Shown piece after piece: positions 50,155 through 59,218 of a DNA stretch of 64,000 nt; the stretch's first letter is position 1; every line of letters starts with the position of its first letter. The position numbers and the translations under genes were made by a program. This stretch comes from Mesobacillus boroniphilus. GTDB lineage: Bacteria; Bacillota; Bacilli; Bacillales; Cytobacillaceae. The stretch is from the NCBI RefSeq assembly GCF_018424685.1, contig NZ_QTKX01000002.1, positions 1-64,000 of the forward strand, given 5' to 3'. The notes beneath the pieces are model-generated. The model ran no database searches. It was not told the DNA's origin and was given only the letters and a program-made list of their open reading frames with translations.

Positions 50155-50613
50155 ATGCAACTTTTTTCTACATTTGAAAATCATATATATTTGGAAATGG
50201 CTATTTCAACATTAGAGAAGAAGGGAATTTTAAAAGAAAACATATTTGCTGTTCCGTTAGATAATCGACTTGAGCAAAGAAAATTGTTCGATACAATTCA
50301 TCGATCGGATGGGACATCCTTAATTGATATCGGTATGGCCCTTGCAACGGCTTTTTCTGTAATTGGGGCAAGTATTGGATTCAAACTAGAATGGGGACCG
50401 ATTTATTGGGGACTTATTGGTGCCTTTATTGGATTCTTAATAGGTTTTGTCATTAGGCTTTTTATAGAAAAAGTATTTAAAAAAAGAGAAAGAGTTTTAA
50501 AAGGAAAACATTCAGAGGTTATATTGATTATAGATTGTGACGAAACACAAGCAGAATTTGTTGAGAACGTTCTATTTAGACATTTTGCATTAGGGGTTGC
50601 TAAAATTAAATGA
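50155..50613 (+). CDS. small membrane protein partner, unknown function
   Basis: The 152-aa protein has an N-terminal soluble part (FENHIYLEMAISTLEKKGIL, ENIFAVPLD), a double hydrophobic hairpin with glycines (GMALATAFSVIGASIGF; YWGLIGAFIGFLIGFVIRLF) and a short basic then soluble C-terminal part. The layout, a small alpha/beta domain plus a glycine-zipper-like pair, resembles general-stress YflT/GsiB-type membrane proteins only loosely. The ATG at 50155 has GGAGTGA upstream and lies 5 bp after the preceding gene, so the two are probably co-translated and act together. Confidence 0.7.
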   Translation: MQLFSTFENHIYLEMAISTLEKKGILKENIFAVPLDNRLEQRKLFDTIHRSDGTSLIDIGMALATAFSVIGASIGFKLEWGPIYWGLIGAFIGFLIGFVIRLFIEKVFKKRERVLKGKHSEVILIIDCDETQAEFVENVLFRHFALGVAKIK

Positions 50614-50655
50614 AAATAAGGTAAAACTTTATGTATGCTTTACCATAAGTACAAT

Positions 50656-50676
50656 GGCGAACCGTACCACAAATAA
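50656..50676 (+). other. putative attachment site attR (copy of the rlmH 3' end)
   Basis: GAACCGTACCACAAATAA with the preceding GGC matches the end of rlmH at 18 of 21 positions and would encode GEPYHK-stop. There is no further homology on either side. It marks the right end of a 1.87-kb interval. Confidence 0.6.
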
Positions 50677-50762
50677 AAACAAAAAGTAAAAAATAATAGT
50701 GTAGTGACTAACTAATCTTATTTTTTACACCTTGAATGAGAATTTGCGATCATTATAAACTG

Positions 50763-50800
50763 AAACCCTTTGCTTGATATTTACAGGCAAAGGGTTTTTT
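50763..50800 (+). terminator. terminator in the accessory region
   Basis: AACCCTTTGC/GCAAAGGGTT with a 13-nt loop is followed by TTTT. It could serve the membrane-protein pair. The remaining bases of 50677-50942 hold no gene I can recognise. Confidence 0.75.
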
Positions 50801-50942
50801 AGTGCAACAATTAATAACTCAATATTAACAAATAGTGCGAGATATAAGTCGGATTTTGTCGGTGATTTGTATATAACATTCATCTTTAGTGGAAACTTAC
50901 TAAAAGATAAATAATGGCATGAACATTTTGGAGGTTTTCTTA

Positions 50943-51509
50943 TTGAGTTACCAAGATTACTGGAAGCAAATATCCGAAAAAAATGATGATTTAAGCCAGT
51001 TAATATCCTCATACTGGAATCAATATTCAGATATGGGGAATTGGCAGTTCTGGTTGGTGTTGGCTTTCTTGTTGCTGCCATTGATCTTACTGTATTTTTT
51101 AATTGATCGAAAAAGGATATTTGAAATCTTTTTCTTTGGTTATACGGTTCATATCCTTTGGACTTATATTGACCAGGTTCTTGCAAATTATAATTATTTT
51201 ATACATACATACTTTCTCTCGCCCTGGTTCCCTCCAGCCTTAAGTATGACAGCCTCGGCACTGCCAGTTGGGTTTTTGCTTGTGTATCAATATTGTACAA
51301 ATCATAATAAGAATTTTTATTTCTATTCCTTGTTGCTAAGCGCTGTATTCGCGTTTGTTTTTGCGACTATTGAAGAATATATTGGTTTAGTGAAAATTGA
51401 GAGAGGAATGAATCAATTTTATATTTTTCTTATAGACATTGCCATTGTCTATACTTCTTACTGGTTTACTAAATTGATGCTTAAATTTAGAGAGAGAAAG
51501 ATGAATTGA
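50943..51509 (+). CDS. CBO0543-like membrane protein
   Basis: The 188-aa protein has about five membrane segments after a short polar N-terminus (SYQDYWKQISEKNDDLSQL). The block FFGYTVHILWTYIDQVLANY followed by a P-rich stretch and LLVYQY resembles the CBO0543 family found in many spore formers; function is unknown. I chose the TTG at 50943 because GGAGG lies 8 nt upstream; an ATG at 50919 has no site. Codon use is AT-rich. Confidence 0.65.
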   Translation: MSYQDYWKQISEKNDDLSQLISSYWNQYSDMGNWQFWLVLAFLLLPLILLYFLIDRKRIFEIFFFGYTVHILWTYIDQVLANYNYFIHTYFLSPWFPPALSMTASALPVGFLLVYQYCTNHNKNFYFYSLLLSAVFAFVFATIEEYIGLVKIERGMNQFYIFLIDIAIVYTSYWFTKLMLKFRERKMN

Positions 51510-51512
51510 AAT

Positions 51513-51539
51513 AGCTGAACGATATCATATCGTTCAGCG
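51513..51539. terminator. hairpin after the CBO0543-like gene
   Basis: GCTGAACGAT and ATCGTTCAGC form a perfect 10-bp stem with a short loop right behind the stop codon. It lacks a T run, so it is a weak terminator candidate. Confidence 0.4.
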
Positions 51540-51546
51540 ATTCATA

Positions 51547-51659
51547 TCAATATGTCTCCTCAGGTTTAAAATCGGCAACGTCCTTTAAATAATAATCAAA
51601 AAATTGAAGGATGAGTTCATTTGCCGTTTCAATACTATAATATTTATCAATATTGTAAC
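51547..51659 (-). pseudogene. alpha/beta-hydrolase C-terminal remnant
   Basis: On the minus strand a single frame reads YNIDKYYSIETANELILQFF, then DYYLKDVADFKPEETY-stop. This looks like the last ~37 residues of an alpha/beta-hydrolase (dienelactone-hydrolase-like). Nothing upstream continues it. The rest of 51660-51835 holds nothing recognised. Confidence 0.5.
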
Positions 51660-51835
51660 CGTTTTATATTTTGACTTAAAACCCCTTTTAAAAAAAGTTG
51701 AGGGAAGGGGAGCATAGGTACGTCCTCATGATTCTTTAGAAACTATTAGCCAGTACCAGCAAGGTAATCAAAATATAATAGCCAAAAGTAAATCTCATTT
51801 ACTTCACATTTTAAGAGATGTGGATATTTATGACA

Positions 51836-52834
51836 TCATATTTTTAGTAGTTGCTTACCAATATTTTGACCTGTAAATAAACCAATTAATGCTTTAGGAG
51901 CATTTTCAATTCCTTCAATCACATTTTCTCTATATTGAATTTGTCCCTGTTGTATCCAAAGTGAAATTTGCTGGATGGCTCTTTCTGATTTTTCACCAAT
52001 AAAGTCATGTATCATGAATCCTTGCATGGTTATACTTTTTTTGGTCATTAGTCCTAATATTTTTGGATTAATAGTAGGGGAGCTTCCGTTATATTGAGAA
52101 ATTTGACCACATAAAATGATTCTTGCTTTCTTGTTGCTAAGCTCTATAATGTCATTTAATAGACCATTTCCTACATTGTCATAATATAAATCGATTCCAT
52201 TGGTGCATATCTTTTCTAATGCTTCTTTGATATTAAGGCTGGTTTTATAATTGATACACGCATCAAAGCCTAACTCATCTATTAGGTACTTGCATTTCTC
52301 ATCAGAACCAACGATTCCAATTACTTTACATCCATAGATTTTAGCAATTTGTCCCACGAGGGTTCCTACGGCACCTGCAGCACCAGAAATGACAATGGTT
52401 TCTCCTTTTTTAGGTTTTCCAATCTCCAGTAATCCGTTATAGGCCGTAATACCAGGACTACCTAATACACCTAAAGCTGTTTGTGGGGGAATACTTTTAT
52501 TTGTTACTTTAGAAATGTTTGTACCATCAGACACATTATAGATTTGCCATCCTAAAAATCCATACACAGTATCTCCTATAGAAAATTGTTTAGATTTACT
52601 TTCGATTACTACTCCAACCAATGTCCCTGTAATCATTTCGTTTAACTTAAATTCAGGCATATATGATTTTGATAAATCCATTCGTTCTCTCATATAAGGA
52701 TCTGCAGAAAGGAAAAGGGTTTTAATCAATATCTGTCCTTGCTTTATTTCAGGTATTGGACCAGATGTGATAGTAAAATCCTTTTCATCTGGTATTTGTT
52801 CAGGTCTTCTTGCTAATGTGATGATTTTATTCAA
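51836..52834 (-). CDS. NADP-dependent oxidoreductase, MDR family (YfmJ/CurA-like)
   Basis: The 332-aa protein is a zinc-independent medium-chain reductase of the leukotriene B4 dehydrogenase/YfmJ type, which reduces double bonds of alpha,beta-unsaturated carbonyls with NADPH. The N-terminal block FLSADPYMRERM is typical; the nucleotide-binding motif is VISGAAGAVGTLVGQIAK, and DLYYDNVGNGLLN and IILCGQISQYN follow. The start is TTG at 52834 with AAGGAGGAG upstream; the longer frame starts at 52867. It diverges from an SgrR-like regulator that may control it. Confidence 0.88.
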   Translation of the reverse strand: MNKIITLARRPEQIPDEKDFTITSGPIPEIKQGQILIKTLFLSADPYMRERMDLSKSYMPEFKLNEMITGTLVGVVIESKSKQFSIGDTVYGFLGWQIYNVSDGTNISKVTNKSIPPQTALGVLGSPGITAYNGLLEIGKPKKGETIVISGAAGAVGTLVGQIAKIYGCKVIGIVGSDEKCKYLIDELGFDACINYKTSLNIKEALEKICTNGIDLYYDNVGNGLLNDIIELSNKKARIILCGQISQYNGSSPTINPKILGLMTKKSITMQGFMIHDFIGEKSERAIQQISLWIQQGQIQYRENVIEGIENAPKALIGLFTGQNIGKQLLKI

Positions 52835-53008
52835 AAAAAACTCCTCCTTAATAATCGAAATGTTCAATATATAGATTTAAAATATAAATTAAGTTTAACT
52901 TGCTTTTTTGCATTTAAAAATTGAAATTCTCGTACGGTAATTCTTCACCTTTTTAAAAAATGTGAAGGATTGTTAAGTACTTATAACATTTTGGAAGGGC
53001 GTAAAGAA

Positions 53009-54754
53009 ATGCAATTATTTTCTATATTTAAGGAGTTAAGAGAAGGGTTCCCGGATTTAGATAATAATGAATTTGGTCAAACATCACTTAAGGAAGTTGC
53101 TGAGATTTTACATTGTACATCCCGAAATGCAAACTTAACGATTAAGAAGCTTATAAAAAAGAATTGGATATTATGGAAATCCGGAAAAGGTAGAGGGAAC
53201 TATTCAGAAATATGCTTTTTATTAACGGGTGAAGAAGTAGTGTTATTAGAGGCAAAGGAACAAGTAAAGAGGGAGAATTTAAATGAAGCATTTATTCTTC
53301 TTCAAAAAGAAAAAGTTTCTAAAACGACCCAACAGCAATTTATTATTTGGCTGCAAAGTCAATTTGGATTTTATAAAAATGATCAAGGAGATATTTTGAA
53401 AATCCCGATAAAAAAGACCATCGGTTTAATTGATCCTATCAATACGGCTTGTGGGATTGAAACTCATATAGTTCGGCATATTTTTGATGGCCTTGTGGGA
53501 TTCAATAGCGAAACAATGGAAGTGGAACCAGGAATTGCGCATTCTTGGGAAATTTCTGAGAACTATAAGGTTTGGACTTTTTATATACGGAAGGGGATAA
53601 CCTTTCATAATGGATTAGAGTGTAATGCAGAGGATATTGCATTTACTTTTGACCGTTTAACTAGTGATATTTCTCTTTATTCCTGGATTGTAAGAGAAAT
53701 TGAAGATATTAAAATAATTGACAAGCAGACCATACAATTTATACTTTCAGAGCCAAATCGTTTCTTTTTACATTTTATAAGCTCCCATGCTGCATCAATT
53801 GTTTCAAAGCAAGAGATGTTAGTGCATTCAAGGTTGGTCGGGACAGGTGCATTCAAGTTAGCGTTGTCTACTGACTTGCGAGTATCATTAGATGCAAACC
53901 CGTATCATTATAATGGCAGACCCTTTTTGGATATGGTTGAAATCATTACTATAAAATCAGATGAAAATATATATGAAAATCAGAAAAGACCGGATCAATT
54001 TCTTTTACATTACCTGACAGGTCAATCCCCTTCCTTAAAAAATCAAACCAAATGCGAAAACGGATGTAAAATCATTACTTTTAATACGAAAAAGTCAGGG
54101 CCACTCTCCAACTATTATTTTCGTAAACTAATAAAACAACTGATCGACGTAGATGAAATTTTAATACAGCTTAATAATCCTTCATACATACGTGCTGATT
54201 CATTGTGCATGAAAGAAAATAATACAAATGCTACGGACCGCAGATTAGATTATTTCACCCTTTTAAATAAATCTGGGTATAGTGGTGAAAGATTACATCT
54301 CGTTACTTCTGCTTATCATAAAGAAGATGCATTAGTACTGCAGCAGCAATTAAAAAATTTTAATATAAATATCGATATTGAAATAACAAATAGTACGATT
54401 TATGGTATGAATCAAAATAATCCCGATATGATCCTTTATGAAAATTTGTTCGATGACGATTTAGTATTCTCTCTTTTTGACACCTACATATCTTCACATA
54501 GCTATTTGAGGCAGCACATGAACAAACAAATGGTTGAAAAGATTGATCAAAAGGTACCTATTATTCTGAATGAATGGAAGTATGAAAACCAATTAGAACA
54601 CCTTCTTAAGATAGAAAAAGAATTATTAGAAAAGGTTTCCTTCATGTGCTTATATAGGCGAAAATATTCAGTAGAATATGATAATAAGCTAGAAGGAGTC
54701 TTTATTAAGCCTCTTGGATGGGTTGACTTCAAGAAGTTATGGATCAAGGATTAA
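53009..54754 (+). CDS. SgrR-like transcriptional regulator with solute-binding domain
   Basis: The 581-aa protein joins an N-terminal SgrR-type winged helix (about 1-110, SLKEVAEILHCTSRNANLTI and GRGNYSEICF) to an extracellular-solute-binding family 5 domain (from about 140: DGLVGFNSETMEVEPGIAHS, TFYIRKGITFHNG, EDIAFTFDRL). There is no signal peptide, so it should sense a ligand in the cytoplasm. SgrR proteins usually control an adjacent transporter; here the neighbour is a divergent reductase. The ATG at 53009 has GGAAGGG upstream. AT-rich codons suggest transfer. Confidence 0.85.
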   Translation: MQLFSIFKELREGFPDLDNNEFGQTSLKEVAEILHCTSRNANLTIKKLIKKNWILWKSGKGRGNYSEICFLLTGEEVVLLEAKEQVKRENLNEAFILLQKEKVSKTTQQQFIIWLQSQFGFYKNDQGDILKIPIKKTIGLIDPINTACGIETHIVRHIFDGLVGFNSETMEVEPGIAHSWEISENYKVWTFYIRKGITFHNGLECNAEDIAFTFDRLTSDISLYSWIVREIEDIKIIDKQTIQFILSEPNRFFLHFISSHAASIVSKQEMLVHSRLVGTGAFKLALSTDLRVSLDANPYHYNGRPFLDMVEIITIKSDENIYENQKRPDQFLLHYLTGQSPSLKNQTKCENGCKIITFNTKKSGPLSNYYFRKLIKQLIDVDEILIQLNNPSYIRADSLCMKENNTNATDRRLDYFTLLNKSGYSGERLHLVTSAYHKEDALVLQQQLKNFNINIDIEITNSTIYGMNQNNPDMILYENLFDDDLVFSLFDTYISSHSYLRQHMNKQMVEKIDQKVPIILNEWKYENQLEHLLKIEKELLEKVSFMCLYRRKYSVEYDNKLEGVFIKPLGWVDFKKLWIKD

Positions 54755-54902
54755 ACCTATAAAAAAATTCATTGCATTCATGATTAAACAAGCTTATGTA
54801 TAGATTCTTATCAATACAATTTTACTACTAAAGGCATTGGTGAAAAAATATTTCCCAAAGCCTCTTTTTTAAAATAAGCGCCGGAAACCTAACACAAATA
54901 GA

Positions 54903-54939
54903 ACAAGCCACCTTTTCAAATTTGAATAGGGTGGCTTAA
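54903..54939. terminator. bidirectional terminator between the SgrR-like and GNAT genes
   Basis: AAGCCACC/GGTGGCTT around a longer AT-rich loop lies between the two convergent genes. Confidence 0.65.
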
Positions 54940-54965
54940 CTTGATATTTTCCTAGTTCTATGAAC

Positions 54966-55436
54966 TTAATCGATTTCTTTTACCATTTTAATTATTTCAT
55001 TTTCAAAATTTAATTTAGAATAAAACGTATGAGCTCTTTCATTATTAGCAAACACATTTAGCGTTAATTGGTGATATCCCTTCTTCTTTGACCATTCTTC
55101 TGCTTTTTCCATAAGTTTCTTGGCTATTCCCTTTCCTTCTCCATCTTTAGAAACGGCGATGGAGGATATATAGCCTTGTTCTATTCCAGTAAAATAATCA
55201 ATGTTTTTGGTCATATGTAAATAGCCTAATAAGTTCTTTTCCCAATCCTCAGCTACAAAAATTTCAGAGTCTGGACCAATGCTGGCAATAGCTTCCTTTG
55301 CGATCTTTAGTTGGCTTTCTTCCATCTTCCTGAGGTCCCTCCACTCCATAAACTCAAACTCATTAAAGCGAGCAGAAAGATCTAAAATAAAGTCCTGATC
55401 GTCCTCCATCATTTTTCTAATCCTTACATGACTCAA
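54966..55436 (-). CDS. GNAT family N-acetyltransferase
   Basis: The 156-aa protein has the GNAT fold; the acetyl-CoA binding motif is ISSIAVSKDGEGKGIAKKLM, followed by LTLNVFANNERAHTFYSKLNF. The acceptor substrate cannot be read from the sequence. The start is TTG at 55436 with GGGAGAGG upstream. It stands alone between two terminators or gaps. Confidence 0.88.
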   Translation of the reverse strand: MSHVRIRKMMEDDQDFILDLSARFNEFEFMEWRDLRKMEESQLKIAKEAIASIGPDSEIFVAEDWEKNLLGYLHMTKNIDYFTGIEQGYISSIAVSKDGEGKGIAKKLMEKAEEWSKKKGYHQLTLNVFANNERAHTFYSKLNFENEIIKMVKEID

Positions 55437-55547
55437 TGTAATCCTCTCCCTTTTACCAACTCGTTACTATTAATAATTCTTCAGTCTTACCAAACATTCC
55501 TGTACGCTCACTTCTATTTAGAAATGTTTAGCATTAGGATTCTATTA

Positions 55548-56096
55548 CTATAAATCCAGCCCCACCGTCCTCCCTGAGGAAAAAGCCAATTCCGGGTTTA
55601 ATTGATTTTCTTTTGCGGTGCGCGTGCTTGGAACAAGTCGAAAAACCAATGTATGGCTCCCGAGGGAGGAGCGGTATTTTTCGACATGGGCGTGGGAGAG
55701 GCTATGGTTGTAGTAGCCTGGGACGTACTTGTCGAGCATGGATTGCATGGCTGCGGTTGCTTCGTCTAAGTCGGTGACTGCTTCGAGTCTTCCAAACAGC
55801 ATGACACTGAAGTAAGCTGTATCGGTCTTGGCGGGTATTGGGCTTACCATCGTTCCGTAATCTTCAGCGACAGTGAAACAACAGTTGGGATTGGTATGAA
55901 TCATATCTATTTTTCTCCCGTGTGCAGCTCCATGAAAATATACAACCTCATTGATCATCACGAAATTCAAAGGAACAACATAAGGAACATCCCCATCTGT
56001 TAACCCAAGATAACCTGTCCGGGTTTGGTTTAAAAACTGTTCAATACGCTTTTCATCCGTACATTCATGTTTTTCCTGGCGGATCTTATTCATCAT
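55548..56096 (-). CDS. pyridoxamine 5'-phosphate oxidase family protein
   Basis: The 182-aa protein is a flavin-binding split-barrel protein of the PNPOx-like group (NimA-type): GYLGLTDGDVPYVVPLNFVM, VYFHGAAHGRKIDMI, NPNCCFTVAED. Such proteins bind FMN or haem-like cofactors; the substrate is unknown. It diverges from a MocR-type regulator, a frequent arrangement that suggests control by that regulator. Confidence 0.87.
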   Translation of the reverse strand: MMNKIRQEKHECTDEKRIEQFLNQTRTGYLGLTDGDVPYVVPLNFVMINEVVYFHGAAHGRKIDMIHTNPNCCFTVAEDYGTMVSPIPAKTDTAYFSVMLFGRLEAVTDLDEATAAMQSMLDKYVPGYYNHSLSHAHVEKYRSSLGSHTLVFRLVPSTRTAKENQLNPELAFSSGRTVGLDL

Positions 56097-56205
56097 TTCT
56101 TATACCCACTCTCTATAAAAATGTTAAAATCATTTTAAGAAATTTCTGTACATAAGAAAAGTGACAGAATTGAAAAGTTTAATAGGGACAGATGGAGGGT
56201 TGCCT

Positions 56206-57600
56206 GTGGAAATTACCCCGTTTTTACAAAAGGAGCTACCAGAGCCGTTATATCAACAGCTATATCAGTGGATTAAAAAGGAAATTGAAGAAGGCAGGCT
56301 TTTACCAGAAATGAAGATGCCATCTATTCGCCAGTTGACGCTTCATTTAAAGGTTAGCCGGAACACGGTAGAGGCTGCCTATCAGCAGTTACAATCGGAA
56401 GGCTACCTTGTCAGTGTCCCTAAAAGTGGCATATGGGTAGCAGAGATTGAAAAGCCTTTTTTTCACCAAAATGAAGAGGAGTATGCTATTAGTCTGGAAG
56501 GTAAGCCATCAAGTGCAGTACTTATTGATTTTGAATATGGAAACGTCGATAGTCAGAAATTCCCGTTAAAACAATGGAAAAAATGTCTAGCAGAAGCAGT
56601 GGATCAAGAAGGTGAATGGTTATTTGAATATAGTGATAGTTTGGGAGACTGGTCATTGCGGCGGGAGATTTCACAGTATTTACTGCAATCACGAGGTGTG
56701 CGATCATCACCAGAGCAAATTCTGATCACTCCTGGAACACAGGACTCGATGGCGCTCCTCTGCCAACTTTTAGCCCTTCGGGGAGAACCAGTGGCAATGG
56801 AAGAACCAGGTTATACTGGCGTTCGAAAGGTTTTGCAGGATCAGGGCTGCCATATTGATCCCGTGCATCTTGAGGAGGACGGGTTGTCAGTGGAACACCT
56901 TCAAAAGGGGAATGCAAAGGCCGCTTATTTAACGCCTTCTCACCAATTTCCATTTGGCATGGTTCTGCCTATTTCGAAAAGAATGCAAGTCCTAAAGTGG
57001 GCTTATCAAACAGGGGGATACATTATTGAGGATGACTATGACGGAGAGTTTCGATACCTTGGACAGCCAATTCCTTCACTGAAATCCCTAGATGAAGAAG
57101 AACGGGTTATTTATTTAGGTACATTCTCTAAATCCTTTCTTCCTTCTGCACGGTTAAGTTATATTGTGCTACCACCTTCTTTGATGGTTCGGTATTTACA
57201 AAGATTCACAGCGTATAACCAATCTGTTTCTCCTATTATTCAGAGGGCAATTGCCGTGTTCATGCAATCCGGAGAATTCGATAGGCATATTCGAAGGATG
57301 CGCAAGGTGTATCAAAAAAAGCACCAGGCTCTGTTAATGAGCATTGAAAAATATATGGGCACTCAAGTGGAAATTGTGGGAGAAAAGTCAGGTTTGCATA
57401 TCTTATTGAAACTGAAAGGGATAACAGGTCCAGAGCTGATCGAAAGGAGTTTTGAGAAGGGTGTCAAAGTTTATTCGCCGGCCAGGTTTTGGCATCAGCC
57501 ATCTCCCGAGAGTGACTCCTTTATCATGTTAGGATTTGGCGGCTTATCCATTGAAGAAATTGAAAACGGAGTCAGATTGCTCGCTAGCTGTCTTCCGTGA
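56206..57600 (+). CDS. MocR/PdxR-type GntR regulator with aminotransferase domain
   Basis: The 464-aa protein has an N-terminal GntR winged helix (PLYQQLYQWIKKEIEEGRL, PSIRQLTLHLKVSRNTVEAA) joined to a fold-type I aminotransferase-like domain. The PLP lysine is in GTFSKSFLPSARLSY, and EDDYDGEFRY and TPSHQFPFG are present. MocR regulators sense PLP or amino compounds. The GTG at 56206 has GGAGG 7 nt upstream; a GTG at 56161 starts the longer frame. The divergent neighbour is the likely target. Confidence 0.9.
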   Translation: MEITPFLQKELPEPLYQQLYQWIKKEIEEGRLLPEMKMPSIRQLTLHLKVSRNTVEAAYQQLQSEGYLVSVPKSGIWVAEIEKPFFHQNEEEYAISLEGKPSSAVLIDFEYGNVDSQKFPLKQWKKCLAEAVDQEGEWLFEYSDSLGDWSLRREISQYLLQSRGVRSSPEQILITPGTQDSMALLCQLLALRGEPVAMEEPGYTGVRKVLQDQGCHIDPVHLEEDGLSVEHLQKGNAKAAYLTPSHQFPFGMVLPISKRMQVLKWAYQTGGYIIEDDYDGEFRYLGQPIPSLKSLDEEERVIYLGTFSKSFLPSARLSYIVLPPSLMVRYLQRFTAYNQSVSPIIQRAIAVFMQSGEFDRHIRRMRKVYQKKHQALLMSIEKYMGTQVEIVGEKSGLHILLKLKGITGPELIERSFEKGVKVYSPARFWHQPSPESDSFIMLGFGGLSIEEIENGVRLLASCLP

Positions 57601-57627
57601 AGGCTCTGAGCTTCTTTTTTTGACTTA
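57599..57627 (+). terminator. possible terminator after the MocR gene
   Basis: A GAAGGCTC/GAGCTTC hairpin with a minimal loop is followed by seven T. Confidence 0.5.
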
Positions 57628-57665
57628 AAACTTAATTTTTAGGCAAAAGTTGAAGGGAGGAGCTG

Positions 57666-58184
57666 ATGATCATAATGAAAAAGTTATCCAGGAATCAACT
57701 ATTGGGGTTATTCATATTGAGCATTGGTTTTATTGCTGCAGGGGTCATTGGTCGTGTCCTTTCTTCTTATGTAACGACAATGTTGGGATTTACGATTTCT
57801 GCTTTCCTGTTTATCTATCTGGGATTGGTCCTTCGTTCAGATAAAGAGAATCCAGAAATTTTAACAACTCCTGTTCTTTGGTTTCTGAGATTCCTTTCCA
57901 TCGCTTTTGGAATATTTATACTGGGTGTTTTTATTCCTTTTTGGCGTGATTTTCCAGAGTACATAAATAAGGAGTATATCGAATTGGAGGGGTATCCTAC
58001 CTATGTCGACTATGAACTGGGCGGATGGTCTAGATACGAGGAGCCTGAATTACATGTAACCATAGAGGGAAAAGAACTCTATTTAGAGATTTATCCTGAA
58101 AACCCTGAAGAGCTATATGATAAATATTTTACGATTCAATATCTACCAGAGACAGAATGGATTATCAGCCTTGATATGAAGTGA
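57666..58184 (+). CDS. membrane protein of unknown function
   Basis: The 172-aa protein has three hydrophobic segments (about 13-32, 37-57 and 72-95) and a C-terminal soluble part rich in acidic and aromatic residues (about 100-172). I do not recognise a family. The ATG at 57666 has GGGAGG 5 nt upstream. It stands alone between the MocR and DegV genes. Confidence 0.7.
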   Translation: MIIMKKLSRNQLLGLFILSIGFIAAGVIGRVLSSYVTTMLGFTISAFLFIYLGLVLRSDKENPEILTTPVLWFLRFLSIAFGIFILGVFIPFWRDFPEYINKEYIELEGYPTYVDYELGGWSRYEEPELHVTIEGKELYLEIYPENPEELYDKYFTIQYLPETEWIISLDMK

Positions 58185-58315
58185 ATTTTAGTATATAGCT
58201 TTTATTCTTGAAAAATTACTCGAAAGATGTCAGATTTTCTATAACTTATTTGAATCTTTAAGGTTACAATAGAAGAAATAAGTAAGATGAAAAATTGCTG
58301 TCTTGGGGGATATGA

Positions 58316-59179
58316 ATGATTAAAATTATAGCTGATTCAACATGTGATTTATCTGATGAAGTACTGAAAAAGTATGATATCAGCTTGGCACCACTAACGA
58401 TAAACATTGAGGGAAAAATCTATAAAGACCGAATTGATATCCAACCGGATGAATTCTATGGAATGATGGAAGCGTTACCAGAGTTTCCAACAACTGGTAT
58501 GCCTAGTCCGGCGGAGTACCTGAAAATCATGAACCAGGCTGTTGAAGCTGGCCATGATGAAATAGTATGTATTTGCATGTCCAGCGGCACGAGCGGTGCG
58601 TATCAATCAGCTGTACTGGCCAGGGATTATTTTTTTGAGGAAAACCCAGAATCGAACGTAAAAGTGCATGTAGTAGATTCAAAATGCATGAGCCATGGAA
58701 GTGGCTGGCTGATTTTGAAAAGTGCGATGATGAGGGAACAAGGAGCTTCCTTTGAAGAAATTGTTGCTTTTAATGAAAAGTATAAGACAAAGGTAAAACA
58801 TTTCCTTTCCGTAGATGATCTGGATCATTTAATAAAAAGTGGCAGACTCACGAATGCAAGTGCCATAATCGGAAAAATATTAATGTTAAAGCCTATCATG
58901 TCGATGAAGGATGGAAAAGGTGCGATAGTTGGAAAGGAAAGAGGATTAAAAAGAGTACTCCAACATTACACGCAGGAGTTTATGAAAAGAAATGACCCAG
59001 AAATGACGGACTTTATCATCCTTGGTTATACATCAGATCGTAAAGTTGCCGAAAATCTTAAAGCTAAAATTCAACTGGATACAGATTACTCCGGAGACAT
59101 TCATATTATGCAAATGGGAGTATCAGTTGGGACTCATGTTGGATTAGGTGCGATTTCAATGTTTTTTGTTGAGAAATGA
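58316..59179 (+). CDS. DegV family protein
   Basis: The 287-aa protein belongs to the DegV family, which binds fatty acids (FakB-like subunits that present fatty acids to FakA kinase). The signature IIADSTCDLSDE is at the N-terminus, MSSGTSGAYQSA is the fatty-acid/phosphate loop, and HFLSVDDLDHLIKSGRL and GVSVGTHVGLGA follow. Which DegV paralogue it is cannot be told. The ATG has GGGGGATATGA upstream. Confidence 0.92.
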   Translation: MIKIIADSTCDLSDEVLKKYDISLAPLTINIEGKIYKDRIDIQPDEFYGMMEALPEFPTTGMPSPAEYLKIMNQAVEAGHDEIVCICMSSGTSGAYQSAVLARDYFFEENPESNVKVHVVDSKCMSHGSGWLILKSAMMREQGASFEEIVAFNEKYKTKVKHFLSVDDLDHLIKSGRLTNASAIIGKILMLKPIMSMKDGKGAIVGKERGLKRVLQHYTQEFMKRNDPEMTDFIILGYTSDRKVAENLKAKIQLDTDYSGDIHIMQMGVSVGTHVGLGAISMFFVEK

Positions 59180-59218
59180 AATAGAAACGACATAGAAGCG
59201 GTCCGGTGATTATGAAGT

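Noticed and set aside
50635..50653. A second att-like core (TTTACCATAAGTA) just before the putative attR
   Set aside because: It can be explained as the right arm of a weak GGTAAA/TTTACC hairpin after the preceding gene and matches the rlmH end poorly.
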